Source: Nocardiopsis gilva YIM 90087
GTDB taxonomy: Bacteria > Actinomycetota > Actinomycetes > Streptosporangiales > Streptosporangiaceae
Assembly (NCBI RefSeq): GCF_002263495.1
Contig: NZ_CP022753.1
Location: 3,100,001 to 3,164,000, forward strand
DNA length: 64,000 nt
Direction: 5' to 3'
The notes beneath the pieces are model-generated. The model did no database searches and had not been told where the DNA came from. It saw nothing but the letters and a program-made list of their open reading frames with translations. Positions 45,341-54,533 of the stretch are shown in pieces. Both the position numbers and the translations under genes were made by a program. Numbering within the stretch: position 1 is the stretch's first letter; each line of letters begins with the position of its first letter.

Positions 45341-45422
45341 CTGTCCCTCCGTTGATCTCGGGGATATTGGGGTAAAAACTGCCGCTGAAACCCCAATATC
45401 TCCGAGATCAACGGAGGGACAG
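45341..45422. repeat. long inverted repeat, copy 3 of the dispersed palindrome family
   Basis: 32-base arms (45341-45372 and 45391-45422) match at 31 of 32 positions around an 18-base loop. The arms begin CTGTCCCTCCGTTGATCTCGG, sharing CCGTTGATCTCGG and GATAT with copies 1 and 2. Unlike those it lies between two leftward genes of one cluster, where it could attenuate or process the transcript. Confidence 0.87.
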
Positions 45423-45441
45423 CGACTTCCTTGGTGGAACG

Positions 45442-47748
45442 TCAGTGGCCCGTGCGGGCTAGGGCTTTCTCCGGCAGGCCCAGCAGGGTCGCCACCGTGG
45501 CGACGGCAGGCGCCGCGCGGGCCGTGTCGATGTCGTCAGGCGTCGCCTCGGCGGTCGACCGCCCACGGCCGAGCCCCCTCGCCCGCTCGCCGATCGAACG
45601 GCGCTCCGCCGCCGGAAACGCCCCGAACGTGCGGCGGAGCAGCGGCAGCACCTCGGTGAAGGCCTGCTCGCCCAGCCCGGTCAGCCAGCGGTCGATCAGC
45701 GACAGCAGCGCCGTGTCGTGCACGAGCAGCAGCCCGCTGCCCGACAGGAAGCCCTCGATCCAGGCCGCCGCCCGCTCCGGCGGGACCGCGCGCGACGTGG
45801 CCTTGGCGAGGCGGGCGGCCAGCTCCGTGTCGGCCAGCCGGCCCGCGTCGTACAGAATCCGGTGCGCCCGTCCGCCCACGCGGCCCGGGATGTCCTCCCG
45901 GCCGGCCACCCCCGCCAGCGCGTCCGCCCACTCCCGCTCGGCGACCCCGCCCAGCAGCACCGCCGCCGCGTGGACGTCGTCGACACCGCGCACCATGCGC
46001 CCCGCCGCGTCGTCCCCCAGCCCGGACAGCGCGGGACCGAGCCCCGCGCACACCCGCGCCAACAGCTGCTCGGCCACGCGCCGCAGCGCCTCGGAGTCCA
46101 GACGGCGCACATCGCCGTAGCGCGCGGACCGGGCCAACGGGGGAAGCGCCGCCATCAGGTGCTCGATATCGGTGTCCTCGGCGGCCCCCGCCGCCAGCGC
46201 GGCGAGCACATCCCCGATCGCGTCGGGCAGATCAGCGAGCAGGCACTGCTCGGTGATCCGGGTCAACCGGGGCAGGTCGGCGCCGCGCGTCAGGTCCAGG
46301 GCGCGCGCCCCGGCGGCGGACGCCACGTCCGTGCCCCACCGCGCTGCCTCGATCAGCGCGATGTCGAGCTCCGGCGTCCACCTCAGCGTCCAGGACTCGC
46401 GGAACGTTCCGCGCGACCGGGGGGCGTCGCCGCGCGGCGTCCCCCAGTCCACCCCGATGAGCCGCAGCCGGTGCAGCAGGACGCTGCGCTGGCGCACGCG
46501 CTCCTCGCGCAGATCCAGGTCGAGGTCGCGCTCGACCGCCTCCGGCTTGAGCCGGAGCCGCCGCTGCTGGGCGACCAGGTCCCGCTGGAGCGGCACCATC
46601 GGTGTCGCTTCGGGGACCGTGCCGAGGCGCTCGCCGATGACCATCGACCGGTGCACCAGATCCGCGCGCAGTTCGGAGCCCTCGCACAGCACCGCCGAGG
46701 TCGCCTCGGCGAGCTCGTCCAACCCCGGCAGGGGACGGCCGCGCAGCGCGGCCAAGGAGTCACTCAGCCGCACCGCCTCGATGACGTGCGCGGAGGACAC
46801 CGGCTGGTCCTCGGCGCGCAGCCGCTCGGCGGCCTCGGCGAGCCACCGCTCCACCGGGCGGTCCGGTGCGGTGAACAGGTGGTGGTACCAGCCAGGCGAG
46901 CGCACGCCCGCCCGGTAACCGGACGCCGCGGCGAGGCGGCCGTGCGTCCACGGAATCCATGTCGCCGCCGCCTTCACCTTGGGCAGTCCCCGCAGCAGTG
47001 CGTTGTCGTCGGCGACCCGGGGGTGGTCGAGCAGTGCGGGGGCATGCCAGGCGCCGCAGACCACCGCGATCCGGGCGTACCCGGCCCGCATCGTCGCGCG
47101 CAGGACCTTGCGCATGTGCGCCTCGCGCCGCGCCTCACGCTCATCCTCCGGCTCGGGCGCGAGCTCGGCGCGTACCGCCGCCATGGCCTCGGCGATCGCC
47201 GGGAAGGGCGAGGGAGCGTCCGCCCCGGCCGCGCCGCGCTGCTCGACGACGTCGTCCCACCAGCGCTCCGGGTCGTCGTACCCGGCGGCCTCGGCGAGGA
47301 CGCCGAGCGGGTCGACACGGCTCCGCCGCGCCGCCGCCGACGCCTCGTCCTCCTCCGGAGCGTCACCCCGCCCCGGTGTGTCCGGCCCCTCCGGTCCACC
47401 GGCCCCTGCGGCGTCGCCTTCGGCCAGCGTGTGGGCGGCGGGCAGATCGCAGAACCGCACCTCGGTACCGTGCTCGGCGGCGTAGCGCAGCGCCACCCAC
47501 TCCGGGGAGAACGACGCGAACGGCCAGTACGCCGCCCGCGCCGGGGCATCGGGCACGTAGGCCAGCAGTGACACCGGCGGTTCCAGCTCGCCGACCAGCC
47601 CGGTCAGCCCGTCGGCCTCCGGAGGGCCCTCGATCAGGACCGCGTCGGGCCCGATCTCCTCCAACGCCGCCCGCACCGCCCGGGCCGACCCGGGGCCGTG
47701 GTGGCGCACGCCCAGGACGTGCACGCGGTCGGTGTCCACGCGCGCCAT
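45442..47748 (-). CDS. DUF5682-family protein (TraB/ChaN-like N-terminus)
   Basis: A 768-aa protein. Residues about 8-270 resemble the TraB/ChaN/EreA-like fold, with HVLGVRHHGPGSARAV, AVLIEGPPEADGL, VRFCDLPAAHTL and AVVCGAWHAPALLDHP. The rest is helical with few motifs (LSDSLAALRGRPLPG, LRRTFGAFPAAERRSIG). ATG 47748 shares its A with the MoxR stop codon (TGATG), so it is translationally coupled to the ATPase. DUF5682 has no established activity; a metal- or haem-linked hydrolase-like role is inferred only from fold similarity. Confidence 0.88.
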   Translation of the reverse strand: MARVDTDRVHVLGVRHHGPGSARAVRAALEEIGPDAVLIEGPPEADGLTGLVGELEPPVSLLAYVPDAPARAAYWPFASFSPEWVALRYAAEHGTEVRFCDLPAAHTLAEGDAAGAGGPEGPDTPGRGDAPEEDEASAAARRSRVDPLGVLAEAAGYDDPERWWDDVVEQRGAAGADAPSPFPAIAEAMAAVRAELAPEPEDEREARREAHMRKVLRATMRAGYARIAVVCGAWHAPALLDHPRVADDNALLRGLPKVKAAATWIPWTHGRLAAASGYRAGVRSPGWYHHLFTAPDRPVERWLAEAAERLRAEDQPVSSAHVIEAVRLSDSLAALRGRPLPGLDELAEATSAVLCEGSELRADLVHRSMVIGERLGTVPEATPMVPLQRDLVAQQRRLRLKPEAVERDLDLDLREERVRQRSVLLHRLRLIGVDWGTPRGDAPRSRGTFRESWTLRWTPELDIALIEAARWGTDVASAAGARALDLTRGADLPRLTRITEQCLLADLPDAIGDVLAALAAGAAEDTDIEHLMAALPPLARSARYGDVRRLDSEALRRVAEQLLARVCAGLGPALSGLGDDAAGRMVRGVDDVHAAAVLLGGVAEREWADALAGVAGREDIPGRVGGRAHRILYDAGRLADTELAARLAKATSRAVPPERAAAWIEGFLSGSGLLLVHDTALLSLIDRWLTGLGEQAFTEVLPLLRRTFGAFPAAERRSIGERARGLGRGRSTAEATPDDIDTARAAPAVATVATLLGLPEKALARTGH

Positions 47749-48845
47749 CAGCGGCCCGTCTCGCGGCAGGCCCGGTAGAAGTCCTGCCAGCCGTCGCGCT
47801 CGCGCACCACCGTCTCCAGGTATTCGCGCCACACCACGCCGTCGGAGACGGGGTCCTGCACGACCGCGCCGTGGATACCGGCCGCCACATCGGCCGGGCG
47901 CAGCGTGCCATCGCCGAAGTGCGCGGCCAGCGCCATGCCGTTGGTCACCACGGAAATGGCCTCGGCCGTACTGAGTGTCCCGCTGGGCGACTTCACCTTG
48001 CTCTGACCGTCCTCGGTGACGCCGCCGCGCAGCTCGCGGAAGACGGTGACGATGCGCCGGATCTCTGTCATCCCGGCCGGGACCTCGGGCAGTTCCAGGG
48101 AGCGTCCGAGGTCGGCGACGCGCCGGGTGATGATGTCCACCTCCTCCTCGACAGTGCGCGGCACGGGCAGCACCACCGTGTTGAAGCGGCGGCGCAGCGC
48201 GCTGGACAGGTCGTTGACGCCGCGGTCGCGGTCGTTGGCGGTGGCGATGATGTTGAAGCCGCGCCGTGCCTGCACCTCGGTTCCCAGCTCGGGGACGGGC
48301 AGGGTTTTCTCCGAGAGGACGGTGATGAGGGCGTCTTGGACGTCGGAGGGAATGCGGGTGAGCTCCTCGACGCGGGCCAGACGGCCCTCGGCCATCGCGG
48401 TCATCACCGGGCTCGGCACCATCGCCGCCTCGGAGGGTCCCTCGGCGAGCAGGCGGGCGTAGTTCCACCCGTAGCGGATGGCCTCCTCGGCGGTACCGGC
48501 CGTGCCTTGGACGAGCAGGGTGGAGTCGCCCGCGATCGCCGCCGCCAGGTGCTCCGACAACCAGGTCTTGGCGGTGCCCGGAACGCCGAGCAGCAGCAGC
48601 GCGCGGTCGGTGGCCAGGGTCGCCACGGCGACCTCCACCACGCGGCGGGCACCGATGTACTTGGGGCTGATCACCGTGCCGTCATCGAGCGTGCCGCCGA
48701 GGATGTAGCGGGTCACGGCCCAGGGCGACAGCCGCCAGCCGGGCGGGCGGGGCCGGTCGTCGGCCGTGGCGAGCGCGGCGAGTTCGTCGGCGTAGTTCTG
48801 CTCCGCGTGCGGACGAAGGGGGGCCGTGGGGGCGGAACTGCTCAA
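47748..48845 (-). CDS. MoxR-type AAA+ ATPase
   Basis: A 365-aa ATPase with Walker A GVPGTAKT (87-94), a Walker B-like RLARVEELTRI (about 154-164), sensor IIATANDRDRGVNDL and arginine finger-like SSALRRRFN. The start is TTG 48845, overlapping the upstream stop (TTGA) and preceded by GAGGAG 6 bases away, a clear ribosome binding site. MoxR ATPases use ATP to remodel or activate client complexes, normally with VWA partners. Coupled at both ends to the DUF5691 and DUF5682 genes. Confidence 0.92.
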   Translation of the reverse strand: MSSSAPTAPLRPHAEQNYADELAALATADDRPRPPGWRLSPWAVTRYILGGTLDDGTVISPKYIGARRVVEVAVATLATDRALLLLGVPGTAKTWLSEHLAAAIAGDSTLLVQGTAGTAEEAIRYGWNYARLLAEGPSEAAMVPSPVMTAMAEGRLARVEELTRIPSDVQDALITVLSEKTLPVPELGTEVQARRGFNIIATANDRDRGVNDLSSALRRRFNTVVLPVPRTVEEEVDIITRRVADLGRSLELPEVPAGMTEIRRIVTVFRELRGGVTEDGQSKVKSPSGTLSTAEAISVVTNGMALAAHFGDGTLRPADVAAGIHGAVVQDPVSDGVVWREYLETVVRERDGWQDFYRACRETGR

Positions 48846-50286
48846 TTGAGCTCCTCATGCATCTCGTAGCGGAATCGGAGTGTGGCGGCGAGCCGGGCCA
48901 GGGTGCGCCCCTTCCGGTCGTCGCCGGACTCGGGGGAGTCGGCGGAGGTGGAGCCGGTGCCCTCCCCGGCGTCGGCCGGGGCGCCGTACTCCGCGAAGCG
49001 GGTGTGGAGGGTGGGCAGAAGCCACCGCTCGGCCGCGGCGGCCAGCTGGGTGTAGGCCGAGGTCGTCCGTTCGGCCCCGGCCTTGGTGCCGAGCAGTGTG
49101 TCGACCACGATCGCGCCGAGCTCCTCGGTCCAGGGACAGTCCAGCTGCTCCACGATGTTCAGCAGGTGGGAGGCGGAAGCGCGGTCGGCGCGCGCCTGCC
49201 GCACGGCCCAGGCGCACTGCTCGGCGGCGGGCAGCAGGGCGAGGAGCGCGGGGCCGCGGCTGCCGCGCAGGTCGTGACCGCGGGTGAGGCGGTCCAGAAC
49301 GGTCGGCAGGAGCAGCCGCGCCCAGTCCAGATCGCGCTGCACGACCGCGGCGTTGGCCAGCGCGTCGGCGAGGTCGCCGGAGCCGGAGACCTCGCGCACG
49401 ACCTCGGCGCGGTCGGTGCCGAGGTGTCCCACCCAGGTGTCGAGCGGGGTGTGCGAGATCAGCGTCCACAGCCACTCGCGCCGGATCTCCTTGCGCGGAT
49501 CGCCGTCGGCGGGGGCGGTGACGTTGAGGTCGCGGGCGAGTTCGGTGTCGGCGAGGTCGGGAAGCCGGACGGACAGCCGCCCGTGCTCGCCGGGCAGGAC
49601 ATGGCGGCGGGCGTGGGCGGCGAGGTGGCGGCCGTGCGCGGTGTCGGGCAACCGGGCCAGCAACGCCATGGCGAGGGCGCGCACGCGCGTGCTGCGGTCG
49701 GTGAGCGCCTCGGTGAGCAGGGGCTCGTCGGCGGGGGAGAGGCGGTCGTCCAGGGACTCCAGGAGCGCCCGGCGCCGCTCGACCGACTCCCGCCGCCACT
49801 CGTCGGCGGTGAACTCCCCGGGCGGCACCAGGCGCTCCAGGTAGGACCAGTCGGGGTTGAGCCGGGCGAGCCACCGCCCGCGCTCTCCGGAGACCGCCAG
49901 GACCAGCCGCCCGAACGCGTGGTCGCGGGCGCCGCGCTCCAGCAGGTCGGGCAGGGCCTCCGGGGGGACGCGCAGTCCCCTGTCGGCGACCAGGGCGAGC
50001 CACTCGCGCAGCTGGGAGCGCGTTCCGCACTGGTCAACCGGTCCAACCGCCGAGCGGCGGCCGCGCTGACCGCCGGCCGCGTCTCCGGGGGCGCGGGCTC
50101 CAGCGCCGCAACACGTGCGGGGCACCGCCCCGCACGGTCGCGCACGGCCACCAGCGCCGCGTGGTCGAGCAGCGCCAGCGCGGGATCGTCGGCGGTGGAC
50201 GCCGGGACCCCCGACGCGCCGGGCACCGCCCGCCGCGCGGTACCGACCAGGGCCGTGGAGACGAGCTCCGGCCAGGTATTCGTCAT
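48842..50286 (-). CDS. DUF5691-family protein, apparent frameshift
   Basis: Upstream gene of the MoxR pair. The N-terminus lies in one frame from ATG 50286 (MTNTWPELVSTALVGTARR, LALLDHAALVAVRDRAGR, AAARRLDRLTSAER). At about 50014-50035 the family-like sequence moves to the frame that ends at 48842: QLREWLALVADRGLRVPPEALPDLLERG, LARLNPDWSYLERLVPP, RVRALAMALLARLPDTAHG, RTLARLAATLRFRYEMHEEL. One added base there would give a single protein of about 480 aa with helical-repeat character. Alternative start GTG 50292 lies after GGAGG. Sequencing indel or true lesion not decided. Confidence 0.8.
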
Positions 50287-50847
50287 GGGCACAGGTCGTG
50301 GTCCTCCAGCTTGATCCGGGTGGTCGCGGGATGGTCGTTCGGGCACCGGCCCCGGGCGGGGCGGCGCCGGACTCCGTCCGACGCGGACGGCGCGGCCGTC
50401 AACCGCGGCGCGGGGCGGATGGGGGAGGCGCCGGTCGGCCGTCCCGCCCTCGGGCGCGGTCGCGACTGTGCCGCCGGGGGCGGAGATCGGCGATCCCACG
50501 ACGCGCGGTGGCGCCGCGTACTAGGCCGTGTTTTTCGAATCATTTCGGGCTCGCGGCCACCGGAACGACGCTCGCTGCGCCGCTCCACTCGCCAAGCCGA
50601 CCTGGATTGACTTCGTGAAGCGGCTTGCGAGCGCCGCCCCGGACGGCCGCTCGCTGATCCGAAAGCATTCAAAAAACACGGCCTAGGCGACGACCGGACC
50701 GACATAGCATCCTCCTCGCAGGCCAGGGGGGAGACGGGCCGGCTCACCCCGGTCGGTGGTGATGGCGCGTCACCTGATCGTTCGCCGAACGTGGGAGCTG
50801 GGAGTCCCGTCGCCGACGCAGCAGGGGAGAGGGACAGCCGTCAGGGG
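50287..50847. other. 561-bp gap between the SWIM and DUF5691 genes
   Basis: In related clusters these genes are expected to be close. Here the gap contains a 160-bp MITE-like element (50524-50683) and GC-rich flanks. An open minus-strand frame (50283-50747) passes through the element but is Arg/Ser-rich and not convincingly coding. Confidence 0.6.
50524..50683. mobile_element. 160-bp MITE-like element with terminal inverted repeats and TA flanks
   Basis: The ends are inverted repeats: GGCCGTGTTTTTCGAAT at 50524 and, on the other strand from 50683, GGCCGTGTTTTTTGAAT, continuing to TTTCGG with 3 mismatches over 25 bases. Each end is flanked by TA (50522-50523 and 50684-50685), the target duplication of IS630/Tc1-mariner-type elements. 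It has no transposase and must be moved in trans. Confidence 0.72.
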
Positions 50848-52173
50848 TCACATCGGAACAGCGCGCCCCTCGGCGGTCCAGGCGGTGAGAGGGCGCAGGC
50901 CGCTGGGGGTCCACTCGGCCGCCACAGTGAGGGGTGCGCCGCCGGAGACGGCGGCGAGCCGCCAGGGCTGGGACGGGGCCACGGCCCGGTGCACGGGGAG
51001 CGCCGCCCCCGACGGGTCCGTGAGCCACCAGCCGTCCCGGTGTGCGACGGCGGCGTCGCGGACCACCACCGGCCACTCCTCCAGCCAGGGGTCGGCGGCC
51101 ACGGCGGACGCCCACGACTTCAGGGCGTCATCCAGGCTTCCACCGGGCGGCGGGTCGGCGCGGTGTTCGGCGTGCCGGGCCACCAGGGAGGCGCGCCGCT
51201 CGGCCGGGTAGAAGGCCAGATCGGCCTCGAACTCGGTGCCGACGCGCGCCGCGGTTTCCGGGGTTCGACCCGTGGGGGCGAACGAGACCAGCATGGCGAC
51301 GCGTTCGGTAGCGCGCCCACGCAGCCAGATCCTGCGTCCCCGCACCTGCCCGGCCGGAAAGTCGCGCCGCCCCAGCACCTGCCAGGTATCGCGCACGGGG
51401 GCGCTCTCGTCCGGCGCGGTGACCAGCCCGGCCCGGGCACGCACGGTCGCCCGCAGCGGCTCGGGCAGGTCGTCGCGGCGGCGGTAGGCGGTGATGAGGA
51501 GCCGGAGCAGGGCGAACTCCGTCAGCAGCCGACCGGGCCACTCGTCCTTCGCGCACACGCTTCCCAGCTCGCGGACGCGATCGGCCACGCGCCCGGCCTG
51601 GGCGTCGACCAACCGGGCGGCCATGCCGTCCCAGTGGCCGTAGTCGCGCCCCGGCGCACCCGCCAACCCGGCCTGTGCCTGGTCACGCAGCCACAACTCC
51701 AGCTCCGCGAACCCCTCGGCGACGCGCTCCTCCCGCCGCTGGGTACGGCGAGCGGCCGCCTCAGCATCGGGCGCGGCATCGCGCCGCTCCGTCGTCGCGT
51801 CGCGCCGGATCAACCAGTCGGCGACCCAGTCCGGGGGATCGCCCGCCGCCTCGACACGGCCCTCCACCCACAGGTGGAGCAGCGCCAGGGCGTGCTTGCA
51901 GGGGAACTTGCGGCTGGGACAGCTGCACTTGGAGGCCGGGGCCGATGGCCCGGTCAGGTGGACGGCGGTCTGATAGGGCTTCTTGCCACTTCCCGCACAC
52001 GCGCCCCACAGCGCCACGGTCCCACCCGGGGCATCCGCGGCCTCCGTGGGGTCGGCGGCCAGGCGGCCGAGTACGGGCCAGGAGGCGGTCCGCGCCACCT
52101 TCACAGCAGCCTTCCGCGAGGACGCGTCAGGGGCCAGAGCCGCGACGTCGTCGGTGTTCCAACGTTCGCTCAC
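50848..52173 (-). CDS. SWIM zinc-finger protein
   Basis: A 441-aa protein with a SWIM zinc finger C-x-C-x6-C-x-H at C83, C85, C92 and H94 (KCSCPSRKFPCKHALAL). The N-terminus (WNTDDVAALAPDASSRKAA) is typical of the family in this cluster. The remaining 340 residues are helical then beta-rich (RVRELGSVCAKDEWPGRLL, DTWQVLGRRDFPAGQVRGRRIWLRG). GTG 52173 is used; ATG 52203 is an alternative. It heads the leftward cluster SWIM-DUF5691-MoxR-DUF5682-VWA. Confidence 0.9.
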   Translation of the reverse strand: MSERWNTDDVAALAPDASSRKAAVKVARTASWPVLGRLAADPTEAADAPGGTVALWGACAGSGKKPYQTAVHLTGPSAPASKCSCPSRKFPCKHALALLHLWVEGRVEAAGDPPDWVADWLIRRDATTERRDAAPDAEAAARRTQRREERVAEGFAELELWLRDQAQAGLAGAPGRDYGHWDGMAARLVDAQAGRVADRVRELGSVCAKDEWPGRLLTEFALLRLLITAYRRRDDLPEPLRATVRARAGLVTAPDESAPVRDTWQVLGRRDFPAGQVRGRRIWLRGRATERVAMLVSFAPTGRTPETAARVGTEFEADLAFYPAERRASLVARHAEHRADPPPGGSLDDALKSWASAVAADPWLEEWPVVVRDAAVAHRDGWWLTDPSGAALPVHRAVAPSQPWRLAAVSGGAPLTVAAEWTPSGLRPLTAWTAEGRAVPM

Positions 52174-52373
52174 ATCCCCGAACCTAGGCCCGGGGTAGGA
52201 CATTTCCGGGGGCTCGGCGATCTTCGCGGCGCGGGCGTCCGGCCGCACACCGCATCCCCCTCGGGAAGGACGCGCACCACGGCACGTCCACCCGTCATCC
52301 GGGGCTTCCCGTGTGAGAATCGGCCTACGGAGCGCTACGGTTGCGGTGGCGACGATCACGATTGGGGGATCCG

Positions 52374-53381
52374 ATGGTCGGGGGAGAGACCGAGGGCAGG
52401 GATCTGCTGCGGCTGCTGGCCGGGCCCTGGTTGACCGAGGCCGCCGTCACGGCCGTGCGGCTCGGCGTGATCGACCGGCTCGGCGACGGGCCGGAGACCC
52501 CCGCCGAAACCGCCGCGGCGCTGTCCCTGAGTCCCGAGCCGCTGGCGCGGGTGCTGCGCCTGCTCACCGCCGCGGGCGTGCTGAGCGAGGAGGGCGGACG
52601 CTACGCCCTGACGGAGATGGGCGAGCAGCTGCACAGCGACCACCCCGCCTCGATGCGGCCCCTGGCGCTCCTGTACAACAGCGACTTCTTCACCCGCGCC
52701 TGGCGGGGGCTGAGCGATGCGGTGCGCACCGGGGAGCCCGCCTTCCCCGCCGTGCACCACCAGGGCATCTACCCCTACCTCGCCGACCATCCCGACGACG
52801 AGGCCCTGTTCGACGCCGGGATGGCCGCCGGCAGCTCGTTCGCCACCGGGCTGCCCGCCGCCTACGACTTCTCCACCGCCAAGAAGGTCGTGGACGTGGG
52901 AGGCGGCGACGGCACCCTGCTGGCCGCCGTACTGCGCGCCTACCCCCACCTGCACGGGGTCCTCTTCGAGCGGCCGCCCGCGCTGCACGGGGCGCGCGAA
53001 CGGCTCGGCCCCCTCATCGCCGAAGGCCGGTGCGACCTGGTCGAGGGCGATTTCATGCGCGAGATCCCCGGCGACGGCGACATCTACATCCTGTGCCGTG
53101 TCCTGCACAACTGGGACGACGAGGCCTGCCACCTGCTGCTGGGCAACTGCCGCGCCGCGATGGGGCCGGACGCGCGGCTGCTGGTGGTCGAGCGGGTCAT
53201 CCCCGACGGGCGGCACCCCCTGCTCACCCTCGCCTTCGACGTGCACATGATGGTGATGACCAGCGGCCGGGAGCGTACCGCGAGCGAGTACGAGGCCCTC
53301 CTGCGCCCGGAGGGACTGACCACCGCTGACATCACGGACCTCGCGGCCGAGATGCGGCTGCTCATCGCCCGCCCCCGCTGA
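52374..53381 (+). CDS. SAM-dependent O-methyltransferase (family 2, COMT-like)
   Basis: A 335-aa enzyme. Residues 1-90 form the dimerisation winged helix (AETAAALSLSPEPLARVLRLLTAAGVL). The catalytic domain has the SAM motif VVDVGGGDGTLLAAVL, GDFMREIP, and the catalytic His in ILCRVLHNWDDE. These enzymes methylate hydroxyls on small aromatic or polyketide compounds. GGGGGA is 4 bases before ATG 52374. It stands alone; no biosynthetic partners are evident except possibly the P450 at the window end. Confidence 0.9.
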   Translation: MVGGETEGRDLLRLLAGPWLTEAAVTAVRLGVIDRLGDGPETPAETAAALSLSPEPLARVLRLLTAAGVLSEEGGRYALTEMGEQLHSDHPASMRPLALLYNSDFFTRAWRGLSDAVRTGEPAFPAVHHQGIYPYLADHPDDEALFDAGMAAGSSFATGLPAAYDFSTAKKVVDVGGGDGTLLAAVLRAYPHLHGVLFERPPALHGARERLGPLIAEGRCDLVEGDFMREIPGDGDIYILCRVLHNWDDEACHLLLGNCRAAMGPDARLLVVERVIPDGRHPLLTLAFDVHMMVMTSGRERTASEYEALLRPEGLTTADITDLAAEMRLLIARPR

Positions 53382-53448
53382 GCGCCCCGCGCGGCACGCC
53401 CGGCCCACGGCGACCACCGCCCGACATCACCACCCCAATACCCCGCAT

Positions 53449-53468
53449 GACCGGGACTTTCGGCACTC
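53449..53468 (+). promoter_or_regulatory. DosR/DevR-like box upstream of the universal stress protein gene
   Basis: GACCGGGACTTTCGGCACTC carries the left half-site CGGGACTTT of the recalled DosR box intact and a weaker right half. It lies about 55 bases before the ATG at 53524 and about 20 bases before a TAGCGT -10-like element (53489-53494). Confidence 0.65.
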
Positions 53469-53523
53469 CCCTCGCAGCGCCCCGCGACTAGCGTTGAGCT
53501 CGCACCGACAAAAGGAGGAGGCC

Positions 53524-54429
53524 ATGGCCGGGCACACCACGACGCCGATCGTGGCGGCGGTGGACGGCGGGAAGTCCGCCGCACGAGCCGCTGACTGGGC
53601 CGCCGACGAGGCTCAGCGGCAGCGGCGCCCGCTGCACATCGTGCACGCCAACGAGTGGCCGATGTTTCACTCCTCGCTCGGCCCCGCCGCCGAGGAGATG
53701 GCCCACGCCGCCCGCGACATCGTTTCCAAGGCCCGCGACCGCGCACACGAGCGTGCGCCGGACATCGCGATCGAGGCCCACACCGTCGACGGGTACAGCT
53801 CCGCGGTACTGCTGGAGCACTCCCGCCACGCACACATGCTCGTGTCCGGAACCCGCCGCCTCAGCGGACTGGAGGCGCTGTGGATGGGCTCCACCGGACT
53901 GGAACTCGCCACCCAGGCGTCCTGCCCCGTCGTCCTCGTCCCCGACATCGACCCGGGACAGCCGCGCGGGATCGTGTCCGTGGGCGTGGACGGCTCGCGC
54001 GCCGCCGACGCCGCCGCCCAACAGGCGTTCATCGCCGCCGCCGAGCGCGGCGCCCTGCTGCGCGTCGTCTGCTCCTACGGCCCCGGCTCGCACGGGCGGT
54101 TCGGGCCGCTGGAGCACGCCGAGCTCACCTGGCACGACGCCTCCCCGGAAGAAGCCTCCGCGCGCGCCGAGGCCGAGCGCCTGCTCTCGGAGTCCATCGC
54201 GGGCGAGCGCGAGCACCACCCCGACGTCCGGGTCGAGGAGGTCGTCCTGCGGGCCTTGCCCGAGCGCGCGCTGATCTCCGAGTCCCACCGCGCCGACATG
54301 GTCGTGGTCGGCGCGCGGGGGCGCGGCGGCTTCGCCGGTCTGCTGCTCGGTTCGGTCAGCCAGAAGCTCGTGCACCACGCCGACTGCCCCGTCATGATCG
54401 TCCGCGCGAAGGAGCACCAGGGTGGGTGA
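53524..54429 (+). CDS. universal stress protein, tandem UspA domains
   Basis: A 301-aa protein with two UspA folds (about 8-142 and 152-296). The second has the ATP-binding signature G-x2-G-x9-G-S (GARGRGGFAGLLLGSVS); the first is degenerate (SGTRRLSGLEALWMGST). Tandem Usp proteins are hallmark members of the DosR dormancy regulon in mycobacteria and have counterparts in other actinomycetes. AAGGAGGAGG before ATG 53524 is a very strong ribosome binding site. The gene lies just upstream of the devR-like gene and has a DosR-like box. Confidence 0.92.
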   Translation: MAGHTTTPIVAAVDGGKSAARAADWAADEAQRQRRPLHIVHANEWPMFHSSLGPAAEEMAHAARDIVSKARDRAHERAPDIAIEAHTVDGYSSAVLLEHSRHAHMLVSGTRRLSGLEALWMGSTGLELATQASCPVVLVPDIDPGQPRGIVSVGVDGSRAADAAAQQAFIAAAERGALLRVVCSYGPGSHGRFGPLEHAELTWHDASPEEASARAEAERLLSESIAGEREHHPDVRVEEVVLRALPERALISESHRADMVVVGARGRGGFAGLLLGSVSQKLVHHADCPVMIVRAKEHQGG

Positions 54430-54487
54430 CCCGTGCCCGCTCTCGGCCGGACCGGCACCGGCGGCCGCCGCCATCGGACGCGCCGGA

Positions 54488-54507
54488 ACCGGGACTACCG
54501 TGGACTT
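54488..54507 (+). promoter_or_regulatory. second DosR-like box, upstream of devR
   Basis: ACCGGGACTACCGTGGACTT has the half-site GGGACT with a partly matching GTGGACTT. It lies 26 bases before the devR start and would allow autoregulation. Weaker than the box at 53449. Confidence 0.45.
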
Positions 54508-54533
54508 CACGAACAGGGAAGGCAGGTGCGCCG

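Noticed and set aside
45442-48468. Very long 1008-aa version of the DUF5682 protein
   Set aside because: The first 240 residues are the shadow of the MoxR gene; ATG 47748 overlapping the MoxR stop gives the family-like start.
50283-50747. 154-aa minus-strand gene between SWIM and DUF5691
   Set aside because: It reads through the MITE-like element and is Arg/Ser-rich without motifs.
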